Shown: in pieces, positions 37,662 through 46,806 of the stretch
Position numbering within the stretch: position 1 is the first letter of the stretch
Layout: the number at the start of each line of letters is the position of its first letter
Assembly (NCBI RefSeq): GCF_028765165.1
Contig: NZ_JARADB010000001.1
Span: forward strand, 558,001 to 622,000
Direction: 5' to 3'
DNA: 64,000 nt
Source of the DNA: Paenibacillus sp. MAHUQ-63
GTDB taxonomy: Bacteria > Bacillota > Bacilli > Paenibacillales > NBRC-103111
Made by a program: the position numbers and the translations under genes
The notes under the pieces: model-generated
Seen by the model: only the letters and a program-made list of their open reading frames with translations
Databases searched by the model: none
Told to the model about the DNA's origin: nothing

Positions 37662-38540
37662 ATGCTGAGCGATAAATTAAAGCTGCATCCGATTGTCCCC
37701 TTCGTTAGAGAAAGCGATTTTGCCGTCCGCAAGCCGTGGTCATACCCGGAGCGGAGACTGCTCGATTATTTGCTCGTTTATATTCAAGAAGGAACGTGCC
37801 GGTTCTGGGTCGATCAGGAGACATACATGTTCACCGCAGGGCAATTTTGCCTGGTTCAGCCCGGCAGCTTGCTCTCGTTGGAAGGACTAACGAACACGGT
37901 TACGCCTTACATTCATTTCGATCTCTGTTACAACCGGCAGCGAGAGCTCAGCTTTCCGACTCGTCCCGGCCAAATTGATTTGTCCGCGTACCGCCATCTG
38001 ATGCAGCCGACGATCCGCGAATTGTATGGCCTCGACATGCCCGTGCACGTACAGCCCGCCAACCCGCTTAAATTGAAGGAAACGCTCCTGCAGGTGATTG
38101 AGCAGGCCGAGCAGCAGGATCCGCTCATCCAGCTGAAAACCCAGCATTTCGTGACCGATATCGCCATTTCGCTGCTCGAAGCGTATTACCAGGGACCGAG
38201 CACCCGGGGGCATTCGTTCGACTGGATTACCTCTTACTTCTCCCATCATCTGCGCGAGCCAATTTCACTGGAGGACATGGCGGCCAGGGCGAATCTGTCC
38301 GTCTCCCGCTTCAGCATCATGTTCAAGCAGCGGTACGGCATCTCTCCCCATCAATATTTGATCAACATGCGGGTGAATCATGCCAAGGAGCTGCTCACCA
38401 ATACCGAGCTCAGCCAGGAAATGATCGCCGACTATTGCGGTTTCGCCGACCTGCACCATTTCGCCAAAACATTCAAGAAACGGACCGGACATACCCCCGG
38501 CGAGCATCGCAAAAGCAAAATCCCCTTGACCCGAGCTTAA
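37662..38540 (+). CDS. AraC family transcriptional regulator
   Basis: 292 residues. Cupin N-terminus (LVYIQEGTCRFWVDQETYMF, near 35-54) and C-terminal HTH pair (LEDMAARANLSVSRFSIMF; IADYCGFADLHHFAKTFKKRTGHTPGEH in two parts). RBS GAAAGGA. Divergent from PhyH copy 3, whose promoter region contains candidate binding sites for it. Confidence 0.9.
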   Translation: MLSDKLKLHPIVPFVRESDFAVRKPWSYPERRLLDYLLVYIQEGTCRFWVDQETYMFTAGQFCLVQPGSLLSLEGLTNTVTPYIHFDLCYNRQRELSFPTRPGQIDLSAYRHLMQPTIRELYGLDMPVHVQPANPLKLKETLLQVIEQAEQQDPLIQLKTQHFVTDIAISLLEAYYQGPSTRGHSFDWITSYFSHHLREPISLEDMAARANLSVSRFSIMFKQRYGISPHQYLINMRVNHAKELLTNTELSQEMIADYCGFADLHHFAKTFKKRTGHTPGEHRKSKIPLTRA

Positions 38541-38557
38541 CGCTCGAACCAAGGGGA
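38521..38557. terminator. Bidirectional terminator between AraC and Gfo/Idh genes
   Basis: TCCCCTTG (38521-38528) / CAAGGGGA (38550-38557) with an inner AGC/GCT pairing. It overlaps the AraC stop codon. Confidence 0.7.
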
Positions 38558-38569
38558 TACCGGATTCAC

Positions 38570-39652
38570 TTACTCGAAATAGACAGCTTTTCCCGTTCTG
38601 GCAGACTCATAGATGGCCTCTAAAATCTCGGAAACGACGCAAGCCTGCTCCGGCGTTACGACCGGATCCGTATCTTTCTCGATCGCTTCGATCCACAGGC
38701 GCATCTCCAGATCCGGCGCGCTTTCCGTCTCACCGTCGTAGAACGCTACGCCGCCGGACTTCAATTCCACGTCGGTCGTGTACAAGCGGCTATGCTTCTC
38801 GCCGTTAATGCGCAGACCGTTCTTCATATCGGCTCCGCCTTCCGTACCGCTAAGCGTACATTTCGCCTCGTCGACTTCCAGCGTATTCAAAGCCCAGGAA
38901 GATTCAAGAATAATGGTCGCGCCATTCTTCATTGTGATCATCCCGAATGCGGAATCTTCCACGGTGAATTTGGAAGGATCCCATGGACCCCAGGCATTCG
39001 CTGCATTCTCGCGCTGCGAGAGCTTATGATAGGACGTGCCGAGAACAGCCTTCGGCTCGTAGTTGTTCATCATCCACAACGTCAAATCAAGCGCGTGCGT
39101 ACCGATATCGATCAGCGGGCCTCCGCCTTGCTTCTCTTCGTCGAGGAATACGCCCCAAGTCGGCACCGCGCGGCGGCGAATCGCATGCGCTTTGGCGAAA
39201 TAAATGTCGCCCAGCTCGCCATCGGCGCACAGCTTATGCAAATGCTGGCTGTCGCTGCGGAAACGGTTGTTGTAGCCTACGGTCAATTTCTTGCCCGTAC
39301 GCTTCGCCGCTTCCACCATCCGGCGCGCATCAGCGGCCGACTTCGCCATCGGCTTCTCAGACATGACGTGCTTGCCTGCTTCCAGCGCGGCAATCGTAAT
39401 CTCCGCATGGGAGTCGTTCGGCGTACATACGTGAACAATATCGATAGAAGCATCCTTCAACACCTCGCGGTAATCCTCATAAACGCGAGCCTCTCCTTTG
39501 CCGTACTTAGCGGCCGCTTCGTGCGCTTTGTCGGCAATGATATCGCAGAAGGCGACCATTTCTACATTTTTCAGCTTGTTCAAGCTCGGCATATGTTTGC
39601 CATTGGCAATCCCGCCACAACCGATAATAGCAATACGATACGTTTTGGACAT
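38570..39652 (-). CDS. Gfo/Idh/MocA family NAD(P)-dependent oxidoreductase
   Basis: 360 residues from the ATG at 39652, fixed by AAGGAGG. N-terminal Rossmann fold (IAIIGCGGIANGKH) and the family EKPMAKS motif near residue 97, followed by the alpha/beta substrate domain. Members oxidise sugars, inositols and related polyols. Beside two PhyH/AraC pairs it could act on the same compound class, which is inference. Confidence 0.88.
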   Translation of the reverse strand: MSKTYRIAIIGCGGIANGKHMPSLNKLKNVEMVAFCDIIADKAHEAAAKYGKGEARVYEDYREVLKDASIDIVHVCTPNDSHAEITIAALEAGKHVMSEKPMAKSAADARRMVEAAKRTGKKLTVGYNNRFRSDSQHLHKLCADGELGDIYFAKAHAIRRRAVPTWGVFLDEEKQGGGPLIDIGTHALDLTLWMMNNYEPKAVLGTSYHKLSQRENAANAWGPWDPSKFTVEDSAFGMITMKNGATIILESSWALNTLEVDEAKCTLSGTEGGADMKNGLRINGEKHSRLYTTDVELKSGGVAFYDGETESAPDLEMRLWIEAIEKDTDPVVTPEQACVVSEILEAIYESARTGKAVYFE

Positions 39653-39831
39653 GAGTGTCCTCCTTAAAATAGTGTTTATGTACTTCTCTATCGTTCTCAC
39701 ATTTGATCAGGACTAGTACTACATCACCGTATTATAACAAATACCTGCAAAAATAAAATTTCCAATCTGGCGGTAATTGTATGCGATTGTGGCATCGCCG
39801 AACTTGCCCGGCCTAAGACGCTCATTTTCGT

Positions 39832-41130
39832 TTAGCTCAGCTTGGAGCTTTCTTTTTTCTTGATCTCAATTTTACGTATCCGGTGATCGTCCCGTTCACG
39901 CACAATGAAGGTCAGAGATTGATAGTGCCATTCCTCTCCAATCGCTATCTCCGGGAGCTTGCTGTAGAGCCACCCGCCGATGGAGTCAACATTCTCGTCG
40001 GAGATGTCGGTACCCAGCAAGTAATTCAACTCGTTAACCAGCACGATTCCGTCAACCAGATAATGATTGTCGCCTAAATGTTCGATTTCCTTCTTCTCGT
40101 CTTTATCGAACTCATCTCTGATCTCGCCAACGATCTCTTCCAGAATATCCTCGATCGTAATGAGACCGGAAGTTCCTCCGTATTCGTCAAGCAGCAAGGC
40201 GATGTGAACATTCTCTTGCTGCATCTTCCTTAACAGCACTTTCACGAGCATACTCTCCGGAACGGTCATCATCGGTTGAAGCAGCGTATGCAAATCAAAA
40301 GACGGATTTTCCATGTAGCGCAAGAAAAACTGCTTCGTGTTAATGAAGCCGATGATATGATCCTTGCTGCCCTTGGCCACAGGGAAACGCGTATATTGCT
40401 CTTTCATAATGATGCTCTTGTTCTCCGCCAACGACTTCTCGGCATAGAGGCAAATCATATCTGTCCGAGGCACCATAATCTCGCGCGCCAGCAGCTCATC
40501 GAACGAAAAGATCCGGTTCACATAGCCGAACTCGGTCTTATTGATTTTCCCGCTCATGTAGCTGTCTGATAAAATGATACGAATCTCTTCCTCCGAGTGG
40601 GCTTCTTCATGCTCCGTCGCCGGCTTCATGCCGAACGCTTTGACCAGTTGATTGGCCGAGCCGTTAAGAATCCATATAAACGGGTACATCACTTTATAAA
40701 AATAAATAATGAGCGGCGCAGTAAAGATGGAGATAGCCTCCGCTTTCTGGATAGCTAAGGTTTTGGGAGCAAGCTCGCCGAGTACGACGTGGATATAGGT
40801 AATGGATACGAAAGCAATTGTGAAAGATAAGAAGTGCGATAAACGTTCTCCTGCGCCGATCCATTCGAAGAAGGGATGCAGCATTTTCTCGACTGTCGGC
40901 TCGCCAAGCCAACCTAACCCTAATGCGGTTATCGTAATCCCTAACTGACAGGCCGATAAATAGCCGTCCAAATTGGAGACGACCGATTGTACCGCGCGGG
41001 CATTCTTGGTGCCTTCCGCGACCATTTGATCGACACGGCTCGGGCGGATACGAATGACCGCGAATTCGGTTGCAACGAAGAAAGCAGTGAGCAGGATAAG
41101 GAGCGCAATCACAATCAAATTAATAACCAT
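39832..41130 (-). CDS. CNNM/CorC-type (hemolysin C family) membrane protein
   Basis: 432 residues: DUF21 membrane domain with about four helices (residues ~1-200), a CBS pair (~210-335; ARDIMVPRTDM-like LLAREIMVPRTD) and a C-terminal CorC/HlyC domain (~345-425). Members are linked to magnesium or cobalt efflux. RBS is weak but present. Confidence 0.88.
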   Translation of the reverse strand: MVINLIVIALLILLTAFFVATEFAVIRIRPSRVDQMVAEGTKNARAVQSVVSNLDGYLSACQLGITITALGLGWLGEPTVEKMLHPFFEWIGAGERLSHFLSFTIAFVSITYIHVVLGELAPKTLAIQKAEAISIFTAPLIIYFYKVMYPFIWILNGSANQLVKAFGMKPATEHEEAHSEEEIRIILSDSYMSGKINKTEFGYVNRIFSFDELLAREIMVPRTDMICLYAEKSLAENKSIIMKEQYTRFPVAKGSKDHIIGFINTKQFFLRYMENPSFDLHTLLQPMMTVPESMLVKVLLRKMQQENVHIALLLDEYGGTSGLITIEDILEEIVGEIRDEFDKDEKKEIEHLGDNHYLVDGIVLVNELNYLLGTDISDENVDSIGGWLYSKLPEIAIGEEWHYQSLTFIVRERDDHRIRKIEIKKKESSKLS

Positions 41131-41269
41131 AACGACCTCTTTTCGTACGATTTTCTAGGACTCTTTCGTTCCACGATTTTCGCAGTATACAGTCCTTATA
41201 GTTAACTATAACCAGTATTTGCTATTCATCAATCAACTATTACCAAGTTTCATCATTCGGACACAAAAA

Positions 41270-41312
41270 TGAGCCCGGGCAGCTCGTTAACCAGCACCCA
41301 AGGCTCTCATTT
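41270..41312 (-). terminator. Terminator of phoP
   Basis: On the minus strand GAGCC-tt-GGG / CCC-GGGCTC followed by ATTTTTG. It begins at the phoP stop codon. Confidence 0.7.
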
Positions 41313-42023
41313 CTTGACAATCGTTGCTACCAGTTTGTATCCGACCCCGCGAATCGAATCGATCTGAACGGATTGTTGATTCATTTCCAGCTTCTTACGC
41401 AGCGAGCTGACATGAACATCAACCGTCCTCTGGCCTCCGATATAATCGAAGCCCCATACGATGTTCATAAGGTCGTCCCGCGTCACGACGACGCCGGGGC
41501 GCTGAACGAGATACAGCAGCACCTCGAATTCCTTCGGCCGCAGAGGGATCGACTCCCCGTTCAGCACCACTTCATACTTCTCCGGGTAAATGAAAAGCTC
41601 TCCGGCCTGAATCACCTTCTCATTCGTTCCGTGCTTGTCTGCCGCCGTTTCTTCCGATTGCGTTCTGCGCAGCACGGCAGAGACTCTAGCCAGCAGCTCC
41701 GCAACGCCGAAAGGCTTCGTTATATAATCATCCGCACCGTGCTTGAGACCTTGAACGACCTCATCCTCGGCATTGCGGGCCGTTAATATGATAACGGGCG
41801 TTGTATTCCCTTTTTGCCGCAGCTTGCCCAACACTTCAAAGCCGTTCAAGCCAGGCAGCATAATATCCAGAATAATCAAATCATAGGATTGTTGAAGCGC
41901 CTCTTGCAGCCCGTCACCGCCATGATCCACGACCTTCGTGTGATATCCTTCCTGGGACAAATTATACGATAGCAGGCGAGCTAAGGTCGGCTCGTCTTCA
42001 ATCACTAAAATTTTTTGTGCCAT
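41307..42023 (-). CDS. phoP: Phosphate response regulator, OmpR/PhoB family
   Basis: 238 residues. Receiver domain with phospho-acceptor D53 (LIILDIMLPG) and acidic pocket near residues 9-11; C-terminal OmpR winged helix (RPKEFEVLLYLVQRPGVVVTRDDL in two segments; GQRTVDVHVSSLRKKL). Neighbouring kinase, Pho box in its own promoter and conserved synteny with citZ-icd-mdh identify it as PhoP. It is downstream of the kinase gene, opposite to the B. subtilis order. Confidence 0.9.
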   Translation of the reverse strand: MAQKILVIEDEPTLARLLSYNLSQEGYHTKVVDHGGDGLQEALQQSYDLIILDIMLPGLNGFEVLGKLRQKGNTTPVIILTARNAEDEVVQGLKHGADDYITKPFGVAELLARVSAVLRRTQSEETAADKHGTNEKVIQAGELFIYPEKYEVVLNGESIPLRPKEFEVLLYLVQRPGVVVTRDDLMNIVWGFDYIGGQRTVDVHVSSLRKKLEMNQQSVQIDSIRGVGYKLVATIVKK

Positions 42024-42065
42024 GGGAACCCCCGCGTTTACAGTTTATTAACATTGCACAGCCTT

Positions 42066-42119
42066 ATTTTAACACATGATTGTAAAGAGAATGTAAATAT
42101 TACATTATCCGCATGTAAA
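42066..42119 (-). promoter_or_regulatory. Pho box in the phoR-phoP gap
   Basis: On the minus strand TTTACAT, (ATAATGT), TTTACAT and TTTACAA follow at an exact 11-bp pitch (plus-strand 42113, 42102, 42091, 42080), ending at a -10 candidate TAAAAT (42066-42071). It implies PhoP autoregulation independent of the upstream kinase gene. Confidence 0.78.
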
Positions 42120-43916
42120 TTAGTGAATAACCGGCAGCTCGATGGTGAACTTCGTACCGACTCCGACTTCGCTGTCCACACGAATCGTGCCCTTATGCAG
42201 CTCCACCAAATGCTTCACAATGGATAAACCGAGTCCGGTACCGCCTGAACTGCGGGAACGAGCCTTGTCAACCCGATAGAAGCGTTCGAAAATACGCGGC
42301 AAATCTTTCTTCGGAATGCCCATCCCTGTGTCGGACACGATCAGACGCAGACGCTCATAATCACCGTCGCTATTGATGTCCAGCGGTTCGACGCGCAGCT
42401 TGACCTTGCCTCCGTCCTGCGTATATGCGATACCGTTGGAAAGCAAATTAATCATAATTTGGCGCAGACGGTCTTCATCCGCTTCGATATACACGTCGTC
42501 GTCAACCTGCATCGTCAGCTCGATATGCTTCTTCTCCGCCTCTTTCTTCAGTACATTCAGCGATCTCTCCAGAAATTCCGGCAAATAGATCGGAGAGAAA
42601 TTCATCGGTATCCGCTTCGATTCAATTTTGGACAGCTCCAAAATGTCGCCGATCAGACGGTTGAGCCGCTCGCTCTCATCGAAAATAATCTGCAGAAACG
42701 AAACCGCCGTTTCCTTATCGTTCAGAGCGCCGGCCAGGAGCGTCTCGGCGAACCCTTTGACAGCCGCAATCGGCGTCTTCAGCTCGTGGGAGACGTTAGC
42801 TACGAACTCGCTTCGCATCCGCTCGAGCCTGCGCACGGCCGTAATGTCATGGATGACGATGAGGACGCCTGACCATTCCTCGTCTTCATGCGCGATCGGA
42901 CTTAAATGAATGTCCAAAATCCGCTCAGCCGGATAATAGAAAATCATCTCGTCCCGAATCGATTCTCCCGTTTCAATGCATTCTTGGATGAGCTTCGTAA
43001 ACTCAAACTGCTGTTTGGCTTCATTATATTTCTTGCCCAGCAGCTCCTGCGAGGAGAAGCCCAGAATATATTCCGCCGAAGGATTCAGCAGCATAATCCG
43101 CTCGTCGCGGTCGATCATCATAATACCGCTCATCATATTTTCCATCACGCCCTGGAGCCTGCGTTCATTCTCGCGTATCCGCGCCATCTGCTGCTGCAAG
43201 CTTTCGGACATGCGATTGATGGCAAGCCCCAGCTGCCCGACCTCATCATTGCTGTAAGCGGGCACGCGCGATTCATAGTTCATATTCGTGATTTGTTGAG
43301 CGACTTTCGTCATTTTCTCGATCGGGTGCGTAATCCCTTTGGCAATCCGGTAAGAGACAAGGCCCGCAATCAAGAACAGCAGGATTAACCCCAGGATGAG
43401 GAAATACCACAGGTTGCGAATCGATTCGCCCACCTGTTCCAAACTCATCGATATGCGCAGGAAGCCGATCGTCGTCTGGGCATCGTTCTTCACCGGAATG
43501 GCAGCGTACAGCATTTTCTCTTTGATCGTATCGCTATACCGGGTCACGTAACCGACACCGTTCGCCGCTGCGGCCACAATTTCCGGCCGACTCAAATGGT
43601 TGTCCATTTGCTCCGGGTTCTGGTCGGAATCCCCAATCACCTTGCCGTCTGTGCGTACATAGGTCAAGCGCTCTCCCGTAACGGACTTGATCCGCCTCGC
43701 TTCCCCGGTGTAATAGGCAATGAGTTCGGCCTCCGTTCCCGTCCTGTTCCAATTCCCCATGGCTGAGAGGACTTGGAGCTCACGTTTCATGTTTTCCTCT
43801 AAGGATTGGATGTGCGAATCTTCCAGCACCTTGGCCATGAAGACCCCGGCAATCCCCATCGAACAACCGATCAATACAATCATAATAATCGTCAATTTGG
43901 CACGGAATTTGGTCAT
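42120..43916 (-). CDS. phoR: Phosphate sensor histidine kinase (PnpS/PhoR)
   Basis: 598 residues: membrane helix 1 (~9-29), extracytoplasmic sensor (~30-165), membrane helix 2 (~168-188), HAMP (~189-240), PAS (~252-360), HisKA with H377 in NVSHELKTP, and HATPase with G-boxes DTGMGIPKKDL and GGTGLGLSIV. Domain layout equals B. subtilis PhoR. It lies 96 bp upstream of phoP, which has its own promoter. Confidence 0.9.
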   Translation of the reverse strand: MTKFRAKLTIIMIVLIGCSMGIAGVFMAKVLEDSHIQSLEENMKRELQVLSAMGNWNRTGTEAELIAYYTGEARRIKSVTGERLTYVRTDGKVIGDSDQNPEQMDNHLSRPEIVAAAANGVGYVTRYSDTIKEKMLYAAIPVKNDAQTTIGFLRISMSLEQVGESIRNLWYFLILGLILLFLIAGLVSYRIAKGITHPIEKMTKVAQQITNMNYESRVPAYSNDEVGQLGLAINRMSESLQQQMARIRENERRLQGVMENMMSGIMMIDRDERIMLLNPSAEYILGFSSQELLGKKYNEAKQQFEFTKLIQECIETGESIRDEMIFYYPAERILDIHLSPIAHEDEEWSGVLIVIHDITAVRRLERMRSEFVANVSHELKTPIAAVKGFAETLLAGALNDKETAVSFLQIIFDESERLNRLIGDILELSKIESKRIPMNFSPIYLPEFLERSLNVLKKEAEKKHIELTMQVDDDVYIEADEDRLRQIMINLLSNGIAYTQDGGKVKLRVEPLDINSDGDYERLRLIVSDTGMGIPKKDLPRIFERFYRVDKARSRSSGGTGLGLSIVKHLVELHKGTIRVDSEVGVGTKFTIELPVIH

Positions 43917-43958
43917 ATGAAAGTTGGCCTCCGATAGACTTATGTCTGTGAAATAAAA

Positions 43959-43990
43959 GAAAAGGGCTACTCTACATAGTAACCCTTTCT
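43959..43990 (-). terminator. Terminator of the fumarase gene
   Basis: AAAGGG-c-TACT / AGTA-a-CCCTTT hairpin between the fumarase stop and the kinase start, followed on the minus strand by a short T-rich run. Confidence 0.7.
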
Positions 43991-44022
43991 TCCGTGCCTA
44001 ATCCAGTTTTTATTTGTTAAGA

Positions 44023-45573
44023 TTATTTAAAGACCGGTTCTTTCAAAGCGGACAGCTTCTCCAGGGCATTCTTCTCAACGTCGGCATGAAGGCTGTTTCC
44101 GTGGGCATCCATCGTCACGATCGCTGCGAAGCCTTCTGTTTCCAGATGCCACATCGCTTCCGGAATACCGAATTCCATGAAGTCGACGCCTTCAACCTTC
44201 TTGAAGCATTGCGCATAGTACTGGGCAGCACCGCCAATCGCATTCAGATAAACAGCGCCGTGCTCTTTCAATGCCGCCAATGTTTTCGGCCCCATGCCGC
44301 CTTTACCGATTACCGCCCGAATGCCGAATTTCTTGATAATATCGCCTTGGTAAGGCTCCTCGCGAATGCTCGTTGTCGGACCGGCCGCTTTCACATGCCA
44401 CTCGCCGGCCTCATCTTTGCTCATAACCGGTCCGCAGTGGTATATTGCCGCCCCGTTCAAATCCAGCGGTGCATCATGGTCCATCAAATATTTGTGCAAA
44501 GCGTCGCGACCTGTATGCATCGTCCCGTTAATAACGACGACATCGCCGACTTTCAGGCTGCGGATCTGCTCTTCGGATATCGGCGTCGTCAAGACGATCT
44601 CGCGACGGTCCTCTTCCTTCACATTCTTGGCCGCTTCGGCGCTTGCCTCGAATGCTTCTTGGAACGAAACCTCAGTGCCTCTTGGATACGACCAGCCGTT
44701 GATTGCGCCCGTTTCCGCATTCAGAATGACGCCTTGGCGGCGGAACGCCCAGCAGTTATACGCAACCGAGACGAAGAAGCTTGCCGGCAAACGGTTCATC
44801 ACGCCGACTTTGCAGCCGAGCAGCGTGACTTGGCCGCCGAAGCCCATCGTGCCGATTCCCAGCGTGTTGGCGTGCTCCATTACGTACTCCTCTACTTTGC
44901 GAAGCTCCGGATGCGGGTTCACATCGTCAACATGGCGGAACAACTGGTGCTTCGCCAGCTCGTAACCGCTCGTCCGGTCGCCCCCGATGCCCACACCGAT
45001 AAAGCCGGCGCTGCAGCCTTGGCCTTGGGCTTGGTACACGGCATGCATGATGCATTTGCGAATCCCGTCAAGGTCGCGCCCTGCTTTTCCTACGCCTTCG
45101 AGTTCAGCCGGCAAGCTGTATTGAATGTTTTTGTTCTCGCAGCCGCCGCCTTTCAAGATCAGCTTCACCTCGATATCGTCGCGTTCCCACTGCTCGAAGT
45201 GGATGACCGGCGTTCCGGGTCCGAGATTGTCCCCGCTGTTGGCACCGGTTAAGGAATCAACCGAGTTCGTGCGAAGCTTGCTGGCTTTGGTCGCGTTGGC
45301 GACAGCTTCGAGGATGTGCTTCTTCATAATAAGTTGGTTTGCTCCAACCGGACAGTGTATAATAAACGTTGGCATACCGGTATCCTGACAAATCGGGGAT
45401 ACGTTGCACTCGGCCATATGAATGTTATCGGCAATACGGGATAGTGAAAGCGCTGAGCGGGTTCCTTTGTCTTCTTTCTCGCTTGCCGCTTGAACCGCAC
45501 GGCGTACATCACCTGGTAGATTGGTAGACGTTTCGACGATCAAATCGTAGACGCTTTGATAAAAATGCTGCAT
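44023..45573 (-). CDS. Class I (Fe-S) fumarate hydratase
   Basis: 517 residues from the ATG at 45573. Class I fumarases carry an oxygen-sensitive [4Fe-4S] cluster. The cysteine regions appear as MAECNVSPICQDTG (N-terminal half), ENKNIQYSLP and the C-terminal catalytic portion (GKGGMGPKTL). It fuses the alpha- and beta-type domains in one chain. TCA step between succinate and mdh. A PerR-type box lies upstream, matching the sensitivity of the cluster to peroxide. Confidence 0.9.
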   Translation of the reverse strand: MQHFYQSVYDLIVETSTNLPGDVRRAVQAASEKEDKGTRSALSLSRIADNIHMAECNVSPICQDTGMPTFIIHCPVGANQLIMKKHILEAVANATKASKLRTNSVDSLTGANSGDNLGPGTPVIHFEQWERDDIEVKLILKGGGCENKNIQYSLPAELEGVGKAGRDLDGIRKCIMHAVYQAQGQGCSAGFIGVGIGGDRTSGYELAKHQLFRHVDDVNPHPELRKVEEYVMEHANTLGIGTMGFGGQVTLLGCKVGVMNRLPASFFVSVAYNCWAFRRQGVILNAETGAINGWSYPRGTEVSFQEAFEASAEAAKNVKEEDRREIVLTTPISEEQIRSLKVGDVVVINGTMHTGRDALHKYLMDHDAPLDLNGAAIYHCGPVMSKDEAGEWHVKAAGPTTSIREEPYQGDIIKKFGIRAVIGKGGMGPKTLAALKEHGAVYLNAIGGAAQYYAQCFKKVEGVDFMEFGIPEAMWHLETEGFAAIVTMDAHGNSLHADVEKNALEKLSALKEPVFK

Positions 45574-45605
45574 GACTGAAAATGGCTCCTCTCTCAACTA
45601 GCAAA

Positions 45606-45620
45606 TAATAATCATTATAA
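45606..45620. promoter_or_regulatory. PerR-type box between fumarase and deacetylase genes
   Basis: TAATAATCATTATAA matches the Per box consensus TTATAATNATTATAA at all but one position (also close to a Fur box, with two mismatches). It overlaps -10-like hexamers of both divergent genes (45616-45621 plus strand, 45624-45629 just beside it for the minus strand). Confidence 0.65.
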
Positions 45621-45651
45621 TCAATTATATCATATAAGGAGTAACGCTGAC

Positions 45652-46785
45652 ATGTCCAAAAGAATCGGGATCACGATTCTGCTGTGCCTAGCAGGCCTCA
45701 CGCTGCTGCTAACGCCGCTGCAGGCCAAACGATCTCAAGATATCTACTATCAGGATCAAGTTGCAGTCCTCATGTATCATCATATTCATGACACGGATAC
45801 CAGCTCCAGCACGATCACCTCTGCGCTTTTCCAAGAGCAGCTCCAATACTTGCTGAGCAAAGGGTATCATTTTATTTCCTTGCCGGAATTCAAGCAGTTT
45901 ATGGCGGGAGCGTCAGTCCCTTCCAACGCGGTCCTCATCACCTTCGACGACGGCTATCAGAGCTTCTATACGGGCGCTTATCCGATTCTGACCAGTTTGC
46001 GCGTTCCGGCGGTCAATTTCGTGATCACGCATGACTTGGCCGATCCCATGGCATCCTATATACCTTCGATGTCCAAAGACCAGATCCGCGAGATGACCCG
46101 CGCGACGAACTTTATCGACGTCGGCTGCCATACGGACAGCTTGCACAACAAGCTCCCCAGCGGCAAGGCCGCGCTCGTCGGCCGGCTTGACGCCGAGAGC
46201 GACGACGCGTACAAGCAGCGGGTGCTGCAGGATACGCAAGCTTGCATCGGCAAGCTTGCTGACCTGACCGACGCCCCGCTCGACACGATGGCGTACCCGT
46301 ACGGCATCACCTCGCCCGAGGCGACGGAGCAAGTGAAGAAGGCGGGCATCCGCTTCGCCTTCACGATCTCGCCCGAGATGGCCACGCGCAGCGCGGACCA
46401 TCTGCTCATCCCGCGGATCAACGCGGGCAGCCCCGGCATTACGCCGGAGCTGCTGCACCGCTCGATCCAGCGCAGAATTATGGCGCAGCCGGGCGAAGCC
46501 CCGCTGCGCGTGGATGCGGCTGCCGCCATCGCGCAGCTCGGCGGCAGCTCGGAGGCGGAAGGCGGTACGCTGCGCCTTCGCCTTGGGCAAGAAGCATTCA
46601 CCCTGCAGGTGAATGCGGCGAGCGCTGCGCGCGGCGAAGCGCGCGTGAAGCTGCGGGAGCCCGTGCTGCGCCGCAGCGGGCAGGTGACGATCGCGCTGGA
46701 CGATCTCAGCGCGTTGATCGGGCAGCCGCTTGTCTACACCCCTGCCACAGGCGTGGCTGTGCGGGTGGCGCCAAGCGTCAACTAA
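45652..46785 (+). CDS. Polysaccharide deacetylase (NodB domain) family protein
   Basis: 377 residues. An N-terminal signal or anchor helix (residues 5-25) exports it. NodB motifs: TFDDGYQSF (motif 1), HTDSLHN (motif 2) and MAYPYG. A C-terminal domain of ~100 residues (from about 275) resembles a copper-amine-oxidase-N-type stalk domain. Likely trims N-acetyl groups from peptidoglycan or a surface polysaccharide. RBS AAGGAG. The 3' third of the gene is visibly richer in GC than the 5' part. Confidence 0.85.
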   Translation: MSKRIGITILLCLAGLTLLLTPLQAKRSQDIYYQDQVAVLMYHHIHDTDTSSSTITSALFQEQLQYLLSKGYHFISLPEFKQFMAGASVPSNAVLITFDDGYQSFYTGAYPILTSLRVPAVNFVITHDLADPMASYIPSMSKDQIREMTRATNFIDVGCHTDSLHNKLPSGKAALVGRLDAESDDAYKQRVLQDTQACIGKLADLTDAPLDTMAYPYGITSPEATEQVKKAGIRFAFTISPEMATRSADHLLIPRINAGSPGITPELLHRSIQRRIMAQPGEAPLRVDAAAAIAQLGGSSEAEGGTLRLRLGQEAFTLQVNAASAARGEARVKLREPVLRRSGQVTIALDDLSALIGQPLVYTPATGVAVRVAPSVN

Positions 46786-46806
46786 TCTGAAGGAGTGCAC
46801 GACATC

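Noticed and set aside
44014..45252. A long plus-strand frame opposite the fumarase gene
   Set aside because: Antisense artefact of codon bias; the fumarase on the minus strand carries clear catalytic motifs.
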